A stretch of 64,000 nt of DNA from Psychroserpens sp. NJDZ02 (GTDB lineage Bacteria; Bacteroidota; Bacteroidia; Flavobacteriales; Flavobacteriaceae), in contig NZ_CP039451.1 in assembly GCF_004843725.1 (NCBI RefSeq), forward strand, positions 1,734,501-1,798,500. The letters run 5' to 3'. Position numbers and translations under genes: made by a program. Positions 18,010-26,824 of the stretch are shown here, in pieces (position 1 is the stretch's first letter; each line of letters opens with the position of its first letter). The notes below the pieces were generated by a model. It did not search any database and had not been told where the DNA came from. It saw only the letters and a program-made list of their open reading frames with translations.

Positions 18010-18029
18010 TATTTTTGATTGATATCAAT
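18010..18029 (+). promoter_or_regulatory. -7 box and 12-bp palindrome in the OsmC/AhpD-like divergent region
   Basis: TATTTTTG (18010-18017) fits the TAnnTTTG -7 box of Bacteroidota, with a TTG 16 bases upstream (17991-17993). The perfect palindrome ATTGATATCAAT (18018-18029) begins right after it, where the transcription start should be. It is a plausible operator for both genes. Confidence 0.6.
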
Positions 18030-18049
18030 AAACGAAAAAATATTCAATT

Positions 18050-18469
18050 ATGTCGCATAAAATTACAACCAATTGGAAAGGAAACATGTTATTCGATTCT
18101 GATAACCCAAGTGGTCACCATGTTTTAATGGATACAGATGTAGAAGGTAAAGCGCGTGAAGGATTGTCTCCTAAAGCCTTAATGTTGTCATCCTTAGCGG
18201 GTTGTTCTGGGTTAGACGTTGTGTCTATTTTAGATAAAATGAAAATTAATAGCTATGATTTAAAAATGGAAGTTGAAGGTTTGTTAACTGACGAGCATCC
18301 TAAATATTATCATACCGTAATTTTAGATTATCATTTTACTGGTGACGATTTAAACGAAGAAAAAATAAATAGAGCAGTACAATTATCAGTTGAAAAATAC
18401 TGTGGTGTTATGGAGATGTTTAGACGATTTGCGGAAGTTAAAACTAATGTGCATTTTCATAATAAGTAA
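18050..18469 (+). CDS. OsmC family peroxiredoxin-like protein
   Basis: 139 residues. The reactive cysteines of the OsmC/Ohr fold are present: Cys52 in AGCSGLDVVSIL and Cys118 in VEKYCGVMEMF. The family reduces organic hydroperoxides in the cytoplasm. The sequence is closer to the general OsmC/YhfA-like branch than to classical Ohr, so substrate is uncertain. Divergent from an AhpD-like gene and close to recJ downstream. Confidence 0.9.
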   Translation: MSHKITTNWKGNMLFDSDNPSGHHVLMDTDVEGKAREGLSPKALMLSSLAGCSGLDVVSILDKMKINSYDLKMEVEGLLTDEHPKYYHTVILDYHFTGDDLNEEKINRAVQLSVEKYCGVMEMFRRFAEVKTNVHFHNK

Positions 18470-18516
18470 TCGTATTTACTTAGAAAAGAGTTTAATTTTT
18501 ATTCTAAATTCATTAC

Positions 18517-20208
18517 ATGCGCTGGACCTTAAAACCAAAACCTAATCCTGAAACTGTTAAATCTTTAGCAGATAGTTTGCAAATTGATGCACCCATTGCA
18601 TCTCTTTTAGTGCAGCGAGGTATTGAAAATTTTGAGGATGCTAAATCTTTTTTTAGACCTAGCTTAGACCATTTACATGATCCGTATCTAATGAAGGATA
18701 TGGATAAGGCTGTGGTGAGAATAGAGCACGCTATTGCTAATGATGAAAATATATTGGTATATGGCGATTATGATGTCGATGGTACGACCTCAGTTGCGTT
18801 AATGTCATCGTATTTAAAAACAAAAACACCTTTAGTTGCGACTTATATTCCTGATAGGTATGGCGAAGGTTATGGCGTCTCTTATCAAGGAATTGACTTT
18901 GCGGAGGACAATGATTTTGGTCTTATTATAGCATTAGATTGTGGAGTAAAGGCGGTAGATAAAGTCGTTTATGCGAAAGAAAAAAACATAGATTTTATAA
19001 TTTGTGATCACCACAGACCGGGTGCTATTGTACCAGATGCGGTGGCGGTTTTGGACCCTAAGCAAGCCGATTGTAATTACCCTTATAAAGAGTTATGTGG
19101 TTGTGGTGTTGGATTTAAATTAATCCAAGCCTTAGCGGGAAAAGATGGTCAAACTATTGCTGATTTACTTCCGTATTTAGATTTAGTAGCGACTGCAATT
19201 GGTGCAGATATTGTTCCCATTACTGGGGAAAATAGGATTTTAGCTTATCATGGTTTAAAAGTGGTCAATCAAAAATCTAGAGCTGGATTTAGAGCGATTA
19301 TCAATCAGCTTAAAAAAGACACGTTAACTATTACAGATGTTGTGTTTACTATTGCGCCACGTATTAATGCGGCAGGACGCATGAAACATGGGCAATATGC
19401 GGTAGACTTATTAACGGAAGTCGATTTTGCTACAGCCGTGACCTATGCTGAAGAAATTGAAGAATTTAATTCTGACCGACGTGAAACGGATAAAACAATT
19501 ACAATTGAAGCGTTAGCGCAAATCATAGAAAACAAAGAAGAACAAAGACTTACCTCCGTAGTGTATCAAGAAGATTGGCACAAAGGGGTTATTGGGATTG
19601 TCGCTTCAAGATTAATAGAGACGTATTACAGACCAACATTGGTGTTTACTAAAAGTGGAGACAAATTAGCTGCGTCTGCCAGATCTGTTTCTGGGTTTGA
19701 TGTCTATAACGCTTTGGAGGCTTGTAGTGCCCATATCGAACAGTTTGGAGGGCATATGTATGCGGCAGGTTTAACGCTTAAAGAAGAAAACTACGAAGCT
19801 TTTAAACAAGCGTTTGAAGATGAGGTTTCTAAAACCATAGATAAAAATTTACTAACACCAGAAATTAAAATTGATACCACTTTAGAACTGAGTGCAATTG
19901 ACGATAAATTTTGGCGTATTGTTAAACAGTTTGCGCCTTTTGGACCAGGAAATATGACGCCTATTTTTATGACCGAAGCGTTGAAAGATACGGGTTATGG
20001 AAAATGTGTTGGAGAGGATGATAAACATATTAGATGCACAGTGACCCAATCTGGTAGAGAAAAATTTGTGTGCATTGGTTTTAATTTAGGTGATAAATTA
20101 AATCTTATAAAAAACAGAAAACGTTTTAAAGCAGTCTATTCTGTGGATGAAAACCATTGGCAAGGCAATGTGTCTTTACAACTAAAATTAAGAGATTTAA
20201 AGGAGTAA
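18517..20208 (+). CDS. recJ: Single-stranded-DNA-specific exonuclease RecJ
   Basis: 563 residues. DHH-family motifs in order: DYDVDGTTS (84-92), DCGV near 141, DHH at 164-166, then the DHHA1 motif GGHMYAAG near residue 410 and a C-terminal OB-like domain. It degrades single strands 5-prime to 3-prime in recombination and mismatch repair, using metal ions held by the Asp and His residues. The MFS gene starts one base after its stop, so the two are co-transcribed. Confidence 0.96.
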   Translation: MRWTLKPKPNPETVKSLADSLQIDAPIASLLVQRGIENFEDAKSFFRPSLDHLHDPYLMKDMDKAVVRIEHAIANDENILVYGDYDVDGTTSVALMSSYLKTKTPLVATYIPDRYGEGYGVSYQGIDFAEDNDFGLIIALDCGVKAVDKVVYAKEKNIDFIICDHHRPGAIVPDAVAVLDPKQADCNYPYKELCGCGVGFKLIQALAGKDGQTIADLLPYLDLVATAIGADIVPITGENRILAYHGLKVVNQKSRAGFRAIINQLKKDTLTITDVVFTIAPRINAAGRMKHGQYAVDLLTEVDFATAVTYAEEIEEFNSDRRETDKTITIEALAQIIENKEEQRLTSVVYQEDWHKGVIGIVASRLIETYYRPTLVFTKSGDKLAASARSVSGFDVYNALEACSAHIEQFGGHMYAAGLTLKEENYEAFKQAFEDEVSKTIDKNLLTPEIKIDTTLELSAIDDKFWRIVKQFAPFGPGNMTPIFMTEALKDTGYGKCVGEDDKHIRCTVTQSGREKFVCIGFNLGDKLNLIKNRKRFKAVYSVDENHWQGNVSLQLKLRDLKE

Positions 20209-20209
20209 T

Positions 20210-21484
20210 ATGGCTAAAAATGATCCATATGCAGCACTAAGAATAAGAGAGTTTAATATCTTTTTATTGCTACGATTTGCTTTAGTTTTTGGTTGGTCCA
20301 TGCAATTTATTGTAATTGAATGGGAAGTCTACACATTGACAAAAGATCCTTTGTATTTGGGGTTAATTGGACTGATGGAAATTATTCCAGCATTTTCTAT
20401 GGCTTTATTTGCGGGACATATTGTGGACCAAAAAGAAAAACGAAATCTTTTAGCGCTATGTATTGCAGCGTTTTCGTTAATTAGTTTGGGCTTGTTTTTA
20501 TTGACTTGGGACAAAATTGTAGCCAACTGGGAAACGAATACCATTTTGTATTGTATTTATGCGTTGGTCTTTTTTGGTGGTTTTTTACGTTCGTTTTTTG
20601 GCCCGACTATTTTTTCTTTAATAGCTTTATTGGTACCAAAAAAGATTTATCCTAATGCAGCGACTTGGAGTAGTAGTACCTGGAAAGCAGCAACCGTTTT
20701 AGGAGCGTTATTTGGCGGTTTTTTTATAGGTTGGATTGGTGTTGCCAGTACGCTGTGTATTGTGTTTGTATTGGTGGCTTTGGCTTTTGTTATTACTTTT
20801 CAGATAGAAAAGAAGCCTATTTTAAATCCTAAGATTGGCGAGTCTGTAAAGGACAGTCTAAAAGTTGGACTTCAGTTTGTGTTTAATAATAAAGCTATTT
20901 TAGGGGCTTTATCTTTAGATATGATTGCGGTTTTATTTGGTGGTGCAGTCGCTTTATTGTCTGTTTTTGCACAGGATATTTTACACGTTGGACCTAATGG
21001 TTTTGGTGTGCTTAACGCGTCCGTATCCATAGGTAGTATTTTAACGATGTTTATAACTACCTATTTGCCTGTTAGCAAAAACGCTGGAAAAAAATTACTG
21101 ATTTCTATATTTGGATTTGGAATTTGTATTATCATTTTTGGAATGTCAGAATTATTCTGGGTTAGCGTCTTAGCTTTGTTCTTTTCGGGTGTAACGGATG
21201 GTGTATCCATGGTGATACGTCAAACCATATTACAATTAAAAACGCCTGATCACATGCGTGGACGTGTAGCCTCTGTAAACAGTATGTTTGTGGGATCGTC
21301 TAATGAGCTTGGTGCTTTTGAAAGTGGTATTGCTGCCAAGTATTTGGGTGGTGCTGCTAGAGCTGTGATTTTTGGAGGTGTCATGACGTTGTTAACCGTA
21401 GTTGCTATTGGTGCAAAAAATAAAACCTTGAGAAACTTAGATTTAACTAAGGATATTGAGGATCATGAAAAAGAAGAGGAGTAG
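20210..21484 (+). CDS. Major facilitator superfamily transporter
   Basis: 424 residues with about twelve membrane helices. It resembles the MFS_3/enterobactin-exporter-like group, with HIVDQKEKRNLL in the helix 2-3 loop and MRGRVASVNSMFVGSSNELGAFESG in the second half. The substrate is unknown. The start is preceded by AAGGAG at the end of recJ, an unusually clear Shine-Dalgarno sequence for this genome, which fits translational coupling. Confidence 0.9.
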   Translation: MAKNDPYAALRIREFNIFLLLRFALVFGWSMQFIVIEWEVYTLTKDPLYLGLIGLMEIIPAFSMALFAGHIVDQKEKRNLLALCIAAFSLISLGLFLLTWDKIVANWETNTILYCIYALVFFGGFLRSFFGPTIFSLIALLVPKKIYPNAATWSSSTWKAATVLGALFGGFFIGWIGVASTLCIVFVLVALAFVITFQIEKKPILNPKIGESVKDSLKVGLQFVFNNKAILGALSLDMIAVLFGGAVALLSVFAQDILHVGPNGFGVLNASVSIGSILTMFITTYLPVSKNAGKKLLISIFGFGICIIIFGMSELFWVSVLALFFSGVTDGVSMVIRQTILQLKTPDHMRGRVASVNSMFVGSSNELGAFESGIAAKYLGGAARAVIFGGVMTLLTVVAIGAKNKTLRNLDLTKDIEDHEKEEE

Positions 21485-21502
21485 ACCTATTTGTTTTTAG
21501 AT

Positions 21503-21510
21503 TATCTTTG
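21503..21510 (+). promoter_or_regulatory. Predicted -7 box for the peptidoglycan-binding protein gene
   Basis: TATCTTTG matches TAnnTTTG and lies 25 bases before the ATG at 21536. No well-spaced -33 TTG was found, so this is tentative. Confidence 0.4.
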
Positions 21511-21535
21511 TTGTTCCTTTAAACAACATCTCTAA

Positions 21536-22195
21536 ATGAAAAAATTACTTATCGCTATAATTGTAATTATCATTTCAATTTTTGCGTACAATCAATACAA
21601 AACGTATCAGCGTTTTAATCCTGAAAACACAAATTATAACGTCAGTCAAATGATTGATATTGATTATTATGATCAAGAGGTTGTGTTTGGTTACCATGAC
21701 GCTATTCAAAGTTTGAATGCTTATATTACTATGCAATGGAGTGCTAATGGTATTGATGTTATTAGTCCCGAAAATGAGGAAGCAGAAACAGTTCTAGCTG
21801 TTGATAGTTATGCTAATAAAAGGGCTAAGGTTAAATTCTATGAAGTTAAATTAGAACAGTCCAAACGACTAAAAGATAAAGGGTTCTCTAATAAAGGCGT
21901 TCAACTTTTTGAAAATACAGGCTTAACAGAAGAAGCCTATAATAAACAATTAGAAGCGGATAAGTTTCGAGACAGATTATTGTCAGAATTACCTAGGGCC
22001 TACTTACGGTCTGGGGAGAAAAGTGCTTTTATTTATGAGGTGCAAAAATTGTTAGTAAAAAAAGGTTACGATATACCTTTGGATGGTGTGTATAAATCTA
22101 TAACAGAAAAAGCAATTTTAGATTTTGAAACTAAAGCTAACTTATTTGTGGATGGCAATATTGATCAATTAACTCTAGAGGCTTTACTAGATTAA
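21536..22195 (+). CDS. Membrane-anchored protein with peptidoglycan-binding domain
   Basis: 219 residues. An N-terminal hydrophobic segment (residues 2-18) is probably an uncleaved anchor. The middle is charged and of unknown fold. The C-terminal 65 residues (SAFIYEVQKLLVKKGYDIPLDGVYKS onwards) match the PG_binding_1 repeat that binds cell-wall peptidoglycan. No catalytic domain is present, so it may tether the envelope. The middle region near residue 60 (YHDAIQSLNAYITMQWSANGIDV) was not recognised. Confidence 0.75.
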   Translation: MKKLLIAIIVIIISIFAYNQYKTYQRFNPENTNYNVSQMIDIDYYDQEVVFGYHDAIQSLNAYITMQWSANGIDVISPENEEAETVLAVDSYANKRAKVKFYEVKLEQSKRLKDKGFSNKGVQLFENTGLTEEAYNKQLEADKFRDRLLSELPRAYLRSGEKSAFIYEVQKLLVKKGYDIPLDGVYKSITEKAILDFETKANLFVDGNIDQLTLEALLD

Positions 22196-22229
22196 ATCAA
22201 CTTTTTTTAATTGAAAGTGTTGATTTTGT
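22194..22229 (+). terminator. Weak hairpin after the peptidoglycan-binding protein gene
   Basis: AAATCAAC (22194-22201) pairs with GTTGATTT (22219-22226) around a T-rich loop, with a short U run. It overlaps the stop codon and faces the convergent lpxH. Tentative. Confidence 0.4.
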
Positions 22230-22235
22230 ATCTAT

Positions 22236-22994
22236 TTAATTGTATTCCTTTAACGCCATGTTTTCGCCATCAAAAACCCCATAAGTAAAGTACTGTATCC
22301 AATCGCCTAGATTAACGTATTTAGAATCATTACCAAGGTCTATATTTAAAGGTAAGTGTCTGTGCCCAAAGACAAAATAATCGCGATGTTTAGTCTCTAA
22401 TTTGCGTTTGCAGTATTGCACTAGCCACTCTTTATCGTCTCCTAAAAATTTAGCATCATCGTCTCCAGAGATCATTTTGTTTTTAACGGACATGTATTGT
22501 CCTAAACGCAAGGCAAAATCGGGGTGTAATAAACGTTGAAATAACCATTTAGCAACAGGATTGGTAAACACTTTTTTCATGCGTTTATACCCTTTGTCTT
22601 CTGGTCCTAAACCGTCTCCGTGCCCTATAAAAAAGGTTTTATTGTTAAAGGTGAATTCTTTTGGTTTGTGGTAAACTGGGATGTTTAATTCTTCTTCAAA
22701 ATAGCCATCCATCCATAAATCATGGTTACCTACAAAGTAATAGATTGGGATTCCGGAGTCACTAATTTCGGCAAGTTTACCTAATGTTCTTGTAAATCCT
22801 TTTGGTATCACACGTTTGTATTCCATCCAAAAATCAAACATATCTCCTAATAAGAAAATAGCTGCTGCATCTTCTTTTACCATGTCTAACCAGGCGACAA
22901 ACTTTTTTTCGCGTGGTAAGGATAGCTCTTTTGTTGGTGCGCCTAAATGATTGTCTGAGGCGAAATATATTTTTTTTCCTTTTGGAATTTGCAT
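22236..22994 (-). CDS. lpxH: UDP-2,3-diacylglucosamine diphosphatase (LpxH-type metallophosphoesterase)
   Basis: 252 residues. Calcineurin-like metal motifs in order: SDNHLG (Asp14, His16), LGDMFDFW (Asp51), GNHDLW (90-95), GHGDGLGP (from 125) and FGHRHLP near 206. WMDGYFEEELNIPV and KWLFQRLLHPDFA are typical of the LpxH branch. It should release lipid X from UDP-diacylglucosamine in lipid A synthesis at the inner membrane. It is downstream of the QueD-type gene, with a palindromic repeat element between. Confidence 0.88.
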   Translation of the reverse strand: MQIPKGKKIYFASDNHLGAPTKELSLPREKKFVAWLDMVKEDAAAIFLLGDMFDFWMEYKRVIPKGFTRTLGKLAEISDSGIPIYYFVGNHDLWMDGYFEEELNIPVYHKPKEFTFNNKTFFIGHGDGLGPEDKGYKRMKKVFTNPVAKWLFQRLLHPDFALRLGQYMSVKNKMISGDDDAKFLGDDKEWLVQYCKRKLETKHRDYFVFGHRHLPLNIDLGNDSKYVNLGDWIQYFTYGVFDGENMALKEYN

Positions 22995-23044
22995 ACTGTA
23001 TAAAGGTACTTAATTCTTGATAATGCCTATCGTTAACGGATAAG

Positions 23045-23122
23045 CGCGTTAGTGATTGAACGGTCTGTCTGAGCTCCTCGCAGAGAGCGAGTAGTGAAAG
23101 CACGACCCTTGTGGTAACGCCC
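23045..23122 (-). repeat. Palindromic intergenic repeat, copy A
   Basis: On the reverse strand it begins GGGCGTTACCACAAGGGTCG and ends CACTAACGCG, so the ends form an inverted pair (GCGTTA / TAACGC). The centre holds its own hairpin (CTCGCTCTCTGCGAG). Copy B at 51608-51696 has the same ends and a different centre. It fills the gap between the QueD-type gene and lpxH. Such REP-like elements are known in flavobacterial genomes; the exact family was not checked. Confidence 0.75.
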
Positions 23123-23129
23123 ATATTAT

Positions 23130-23582
23130 TTATCCATTATCGCTAGCATACCATTGGGCATAACTGGTTGCGGTTTCGGATAGTTTTAGGGAGTGTAATT
23201 TGATTGCGTTTGGTAAGCGGTTTTTTATTTTTTGTGCAAAATCAATCACCATCATTTCGCTGGTTGGCTGATAATCTACCAGTAACACATTGTGGTCTCT
23301 GTCTTTTAGCTCTTTGGCAAGCTCGACGTGTGGTGTGTTTTTGTTAAATACTGTGGCGTGATCAAAGACGTCTACAATTTCTTCTTTTACTATTTTTTTA
23401 AGATCTGTAAAATCTATAACCATCCCGAATTTTGCGTTATCGGAGTCAGAGATTGGTGTCCCGATTACGGTAACGTCTAATTTGTAACTGTGTCCGTGTA
23501 CATTTTTACACTTTCCGTCATAACCATAAAGTGCGTGTCCTGTCTCAAAAGTGAATTGTTTTGTAATACGAATATTGCTCAT
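23130..23582 (-). CDS. queD: 6-carboxytetrahydropterin synthase / 6-pyruvoyl-tetrahydropterin synthase family (QueD)
   Basis: 150 residues. Zinc ligands His16, His29 and His31 (TGHALYG, VHGHSYKL), the catalytic Cys25, and DFTDLKKIV plus DHATVFN are typical. In bacteria the family usually makes 6-carboxytetrahydropterin for queuosine; a pterin role is possible. The other que genes are not in this window. A -7-like box CAAAGATA (reverse TATCTTTG) is at 23602-23609. Confidence 0.88.
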   Translation of the reverse strand: MSNIRITKQFTFETGHALYGYDGKCKNVHGHSYKLDVTVIGTPISDSDNAKFGMVIDFTDLKKIVKEEIVDVFDHATVFNKNTPHVELAKELKDRDHNVLLVDYQPTSEMMVIDFAQKIKNRLPNAIKLHSLKLSETATSYAQWYASDNG

Positions 23583-23674
23583 TAACCAAGTATTTAGTTT
23601 GCAAAGATATTGAATTTGTAAAAGCGAACGGTTAATAGGTTACATTTGCTCACTTTTTTAAATATAAATAGACT

Positions 23675-24316
23675 ATGAGTCAGCTTTTTGAAGCTTTAGA
23701 TTTTGTTGAAAATCCGCTTTATGAGCAAATCATAGATGCTATTGGCAAACAGAAATACGCGATTGTTGACGATTTTTTCTCTGTTGAAGAGGTTGATGTG
23801 TTAAGAGCCTCTATACTTGAAAAACATGAAGAAGATGCTTTTAAGAAGTCTGCTATTGGTAATAAGTTTGACGAGCTTATCGTTAAAACTATTAGAGGTG
23901 ACGTGATTTTATGGATTGAAGAGGCTAAATCTAATTATGCTGAGTCTTTATTTTTTAATAAGATTAATGACTTGGTTGGCTACTTAAATAAAACGTGTTT
24001 TTTGGGGATTTTACATAAGGAGTTTCATTATGCTATTTATCCTAAAGCGACGTTTTATAAGCGCCATTTAGATACCTTTAAAAACGACGATAGACGTAAG
24101 CTGTCTTTTGTGTGTTATTTAAATCACGAAGATTGGCAACCAGAAAATGGTGGCGAATTGGTATTGTATTTAGATGATAATGGGCAGGAGGTAGAGAAGG
24201 TTGTGTATCCTTTTCCGGGTCGTGTGGTGATTTTTGAGAGTCAAATTTTAGAACACGAAGTCAAACCAGTAAATACTAAAAGATTAAGTATTACTGGTTG
24301 GCTAAAAACACGCTAA
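23675..24316 (+). CDS. 2-oxoglutarate/Fe(II)-dependent oxygenase
   Basis: 213 residues with a double-stranded beta-helix. The iron ligands are His131, Asp133 (RHLDTF) and His194 (LEHEVKP), and Arg203 should bind 2-oxoglutarate. RKLSFVCYLN and ENGGELVLY match the prolyl 4-hydroxylase-like PF13640 group. It hydroxylates an unknown substrate, possibly a protein. It ends one base before a convergent micro-ORF. Confidence 0.88.
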   Translation: MSQLFEALDFVENPLYEQIIDAIGKQKYAIVDDFFSVEEVDVLRASILEKHEEDAFKKSAIGNKFDELIVKTIRGDVILWIEEAKSNYAESLFFNKINDLVGYLNKTCFLGILHKEFHYAIYPKATFYKRHLDTFKNDDRRKLSFVCYLNHEDWQPENGGELVLYLDDNGQEVEKVVYPFPGRVVIFESQILEHEVKPVNTKRLSITGWLKTR

Positions 24317-24397
24317 TTATCTGCGGTTGCGAAACTTGTTGTAGAAGTATGCTAGTATTACAAATAATGCTAATAGGGGGAAAAGTAAATTGCTCAT
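24317..24397 (-). CDS. Candidate micro-membrane-protein 2 (26 aa)
   Basis: Starts ATG at 24397. The product MSNLLFPLLALFVILAYFYN is one hydrophobic helix followed by the basic tail KFRNRR. It begins 4 bases after micro-ORF 1, and both have the same arrangement (helix, then YN-K-RN tail). Direct reading shows an intact frame, but there is no homology evidence. Confidence 0.45.
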   Translation of the reverse strand: MSNLLFPLLALFVILAYFYNKFRNRR

Positions 24398-24401
24398 AAT
24401 A

Positions 24402-24569
24402 TTATTGATCTTTATTTCTGTTTTTATTATATAAGTAAAGTAATGTGGCTAAGATTATTAAAACAAGTACAGGAAGATAAGTCGCTATGAGTATGCCTGT
24501 TTGGTAATTTTCATTGGGTGCACTTTTAAGTTTTTCTTCTATTGTGACTTGCAGTAAGCTTAAAAACAT
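24402..24569 (-). CDS. Candidate small membrane protein 1 (55 aa)
   Basis: Starts ATG at 24569, 22 bases past the MATE stop. Residues 1-22 are polar to amphipathic (VTIEEKLKSAPNENYQ), residues 24-46 form a membrane helix (TGILIATYLPVLVLIILATL) and the tail is YLYNKNRNKDQ. Its orientation and spacing suggest co-transcription with the MATE gene. It is too short for ordinary gene calling. Confidence 0.55.
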   Translation of the reverse strand: MFLSLLQVTIEEKLKSAPNENYQTGILIATYLPVLVLIILATLLYLYNKNRNKDQ

Positions 24570-24591
24570 AAGATAGTATTAGGGTGTAAAG

Positions 24592-25926
24592 TTAATTGTT
24601 TTGTGCAAGAGGGGAAAATTGTTTTCTAAATTTTATAATTAACGGAAAACCACGCGCTATAATCCAAAAGGTGAAGGCTATAAATATGCCGTATAGTTTA
24701 AGATTAAAATGGTCTGCGATAAAAAGTACAGGTAAAAAGACAAAAATAGTGGATAGTAGTAATAAGTTGCGAAGGTCTTTCATTTTTCCTAAACCTTTAA
24801 ACATACCGTCAAAGATAAAAGCTATGGCACATAGGGGCTGCATGGCTAAAACAATCCAGAAAATGTTGTAAAATTCTTTTAAAACCTCTCGTTTTTGCGT
24901 GAAAATATGCCCGATGGGATAATAAAATATGCCGCCTAGGACAGCAATTAATATCCCTAAGGCTACGCCATATTTTATTAGTCTTTCACTTAGTTTAAGT
25001 AGTGCTTTATAGTTTTTATTACCTAATAGTTTTCCAGATAATATGTTTCCGGCACTGGCATATCCATCAATTATAAATGCGCCTAAAAACCATAAATTTA
25101 TGGCGATAGTGTAGGCTGCGATGTAATTTTTACCGTAACCTGTAGCATATTTTGTTGCAAAATATAAGGTGATGTTTAAAGCTAACGTGCGCACAAAAAG
25201 GTTTAAAATCATTATCGTAAAATTACCAATCTGTTTGTTTAAAGGCAGTGTAATACGAAGTGGGATAGTGGTTTTGGTTAATAATAAGTAAGCGGATATT
25301 ATAGCCATTATTATTTGAGCAATAACACTGGCGTATGCTGCGCCTTTAATATGCATGGGATCTATTATTCCTTCGATACCATAAACAAAAGCAAAGTCTA
25401 ATAGTACATTTAATCCTGCTCCTATAATTGCAATTATCATAGGGTAGAATGTGTTTTGGAGTCCTCTAAAAGTTCCAAATACGGCAATTACAAATAAGGT
25501 GAACGGAAATCCAAAGACTCTGATTTTATAATAATCGATACTGTAATCTAAAATTAAATCGGAGGCGTTATAAAGTGTAAATATCTGGGAAGCAAATGGG
25601 TAGGTGGTTGCAATAATAACTAAGCTTAGTGAGGTAATTAACAAGATGGCTTGGGCGGGTAAATCTTTAACTTTGTCTAAACTGTTTGCGCCAACATGTT
25701 GTGAGATTATTGACGAGATAGCACTGCGCGTTTGTCCTAAAACCCAAATTAGCATGGATAAAAAAGTGGTGACTATTCCAATTGCGGCTAAAGCTTCTGT
25801 TGGGTTAATTTGTACATTTCCAACGACTGCGGCATCTGTTAAAGATAGAATGGGTTCTGATATTCCTGCTATTAAGGCGGGAATGGCTAGTTTATTTATA
25901 TGTTTTAAACTAATAGAAGTACTCAA
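24592..25926 (-). CDS. MATE family efflux transporter (DinF-like)
   Basis: 444 residues with twelve membrane helices. The N-terminus SLKHINKLAIPALIAGISEPILSLTDAAVVGNV and the central FRGLQNTFYPMIIAIIGAGLNVLLDFAFVYG are MATE/DinF hallmarks. It should export organic cations or drugs by sodium or proton antiport. The only early start is TTG at 25926 (no upstream ATG in frame), which fits the expected N-terminus. Two small membrane ORFs follow. Confidence 0.9.
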   Translation of the reverse strand: MSTSISLKHINKLAIPALIAGISEPILSLTDAAVVGNVQINPTEALAAIGIVTTFLSMLIWVLGQTRSAISSIISQHVGANSLDKVKDLPAQAILLITSLSLVIIATTYPFASQIFTLYNASDLILDYSIDYYKIRVFGFPFTLFVIAVFGTFRGLQNTFYPMIIAIIGAGLNVLLDFAFVYGIEGIIDPMHIKGAAYASVIAQIIMAIISAYLLLTKTTIPLRITLPLNKQIGNFTIMILNLFVRTLALNITLYFATKYATGYGKNYIAAYTIAINLWFLGAFIIDGYASAGNILSGKLLGNKNYKALLKLSERLIKYGVALGILIAVLGGIFYYPIGHIFTQKREVLKEFYNIFWIVLAMQPLCAIAFIFDGMFKGLGKMKDLRNLLLLSTIFVFLPVLFIADHFNLKLYGIFIAFTFWIIARGFPLIIKFRKQFSPLAQNN

Positions 25927-25994
25927 AATAGATCTTAGGATTGGTTTTGTAAAGGTCGTAAAAGATAATGGAAGTTTTTGTGAATAAAAATCTG

Positions 25995-26002
25995 TATTTT
26001 TG
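25995..26002 (+). promoter_or_regulatory. Predicted -7 box of the universal stress protein gene
   Basis: TATTTTTG, 19 bases before the ATG at 26022. A TTTG lies 14 bases upstream, shorter than the usual 17-23 spacing, so only the -7 box is claimed. Confidence 0.5.
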
Positions 26003-26021
26003 ATTTCTAAATTTACTATAT

Positions 26022-26819
26022 ATGAAATCTATTTTAGTTCCTGTTGGGTCTTCAAAAAACGCACAAAGTCATTTGCAATACGCAGTAGATTTTGCTGAGG
26101 CTTTTGGGGCAAAGATTTATGTGATACAAATTTATAATGTATACACGATGTCAGGTACTATGATTAAAGTAGATGAAATTTTGGAACGTGAAAGTTTGGA
26201 TTTTTTAAACCATCATGTATCTAAGGTAAATACCAAAAATGTAGAGGTTATTAAAAAAGCCTTTAAAGGTAAATTGGTCGAGACCATAGATTTGGTATCT
26301 AGAGATTTAGATATTGATTTAATTTTATTGGAACCAAGAGTAAACTCCAAAAAGAAGGATGTTTACCTAGGGAAGACGTCCGGGAAAATTATAAAACAAA
26401 CTAATATTCCTGCTTTGATTGTTCCTGAAGGTTTTGTTTATAAGCCTATTAATTCTGTTTTATTTGCTCTTAAGTCGGCAGTAATAAATAAAACGGACGC
26501 ATTAGAACCATTAATGAATTTAAAAAGCCATTTTAATGCCACATTAAACTTATTGTTGGTTAAAACGCCTTTTCATTCTCAAAAGGATTTTAAAATTGGG
26601 GATGATTTAAAATCAGAAATAACGTCTATTAAAGAGACTGAGAATGCAACGACATTTCAGGGGGTTTTAGAACATTATAAAGAGTTTAATCCAGACATGC
26701 TATGTGTTGTAAGGCGTAAAAGAGGTTTTTTTACAAAAATGTGGGAGAAAAATAGTATTCTTAAAAAGGAGTTTTATGTCTCTAATTTTCCCGTATTAGT
26801 GCTTAGTGGATTAAAATAA
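26022..26819 (+). CDS. Universal stress protein family protein (two Usp-like domains)
   Basis: 265 residues. The first domain (1-145) has the usual start KSILVPVG and ATP-type motif GKTSGKIIKQTNIPALIVPEG. The second domain (about 150-265) is degenerate, ending FYVSNFPVLVLSGL. This is a tandem Usp layout common in the phylum. A role in stress or energy limitation is generic to the family. The tRNA-Ala gene starts 5 bases after its stop and may be co-transcribed. Confidence 0.88.
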   Translation: MKSILVPVGSSKNAQSHLQYAVDFAEAFGAKIYVIQIYNVYTMSGTMIKVDEILERESLDFLNHHVSKVNTKNVEVIKKAFKGKLVETIDLVSRDLDIDLILLEPRVNSKKKDVYLGKTSGKIIKQTNIPALIVPEGFVYKPINSVLFALKSAVINKTDALEPLMNLKSHFNATLNLLLVKTPFHSQKDFKIGDDLKSEITSIKETENATTFQGVLEHYKEFNPDMLCVVRRKRGFFTKMWEKNSILKKEFYVSNFPVLVLSGLK

Positions 26820-26824
26820 TATTT

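Noticed and set aside
22834..23124. 96-codon reverse-strand frame over the repeat element and the start of lpxH
   Set aside because: It overlaps lpxH out of frame and the repeat element, and its translation is low-complexity and basic.
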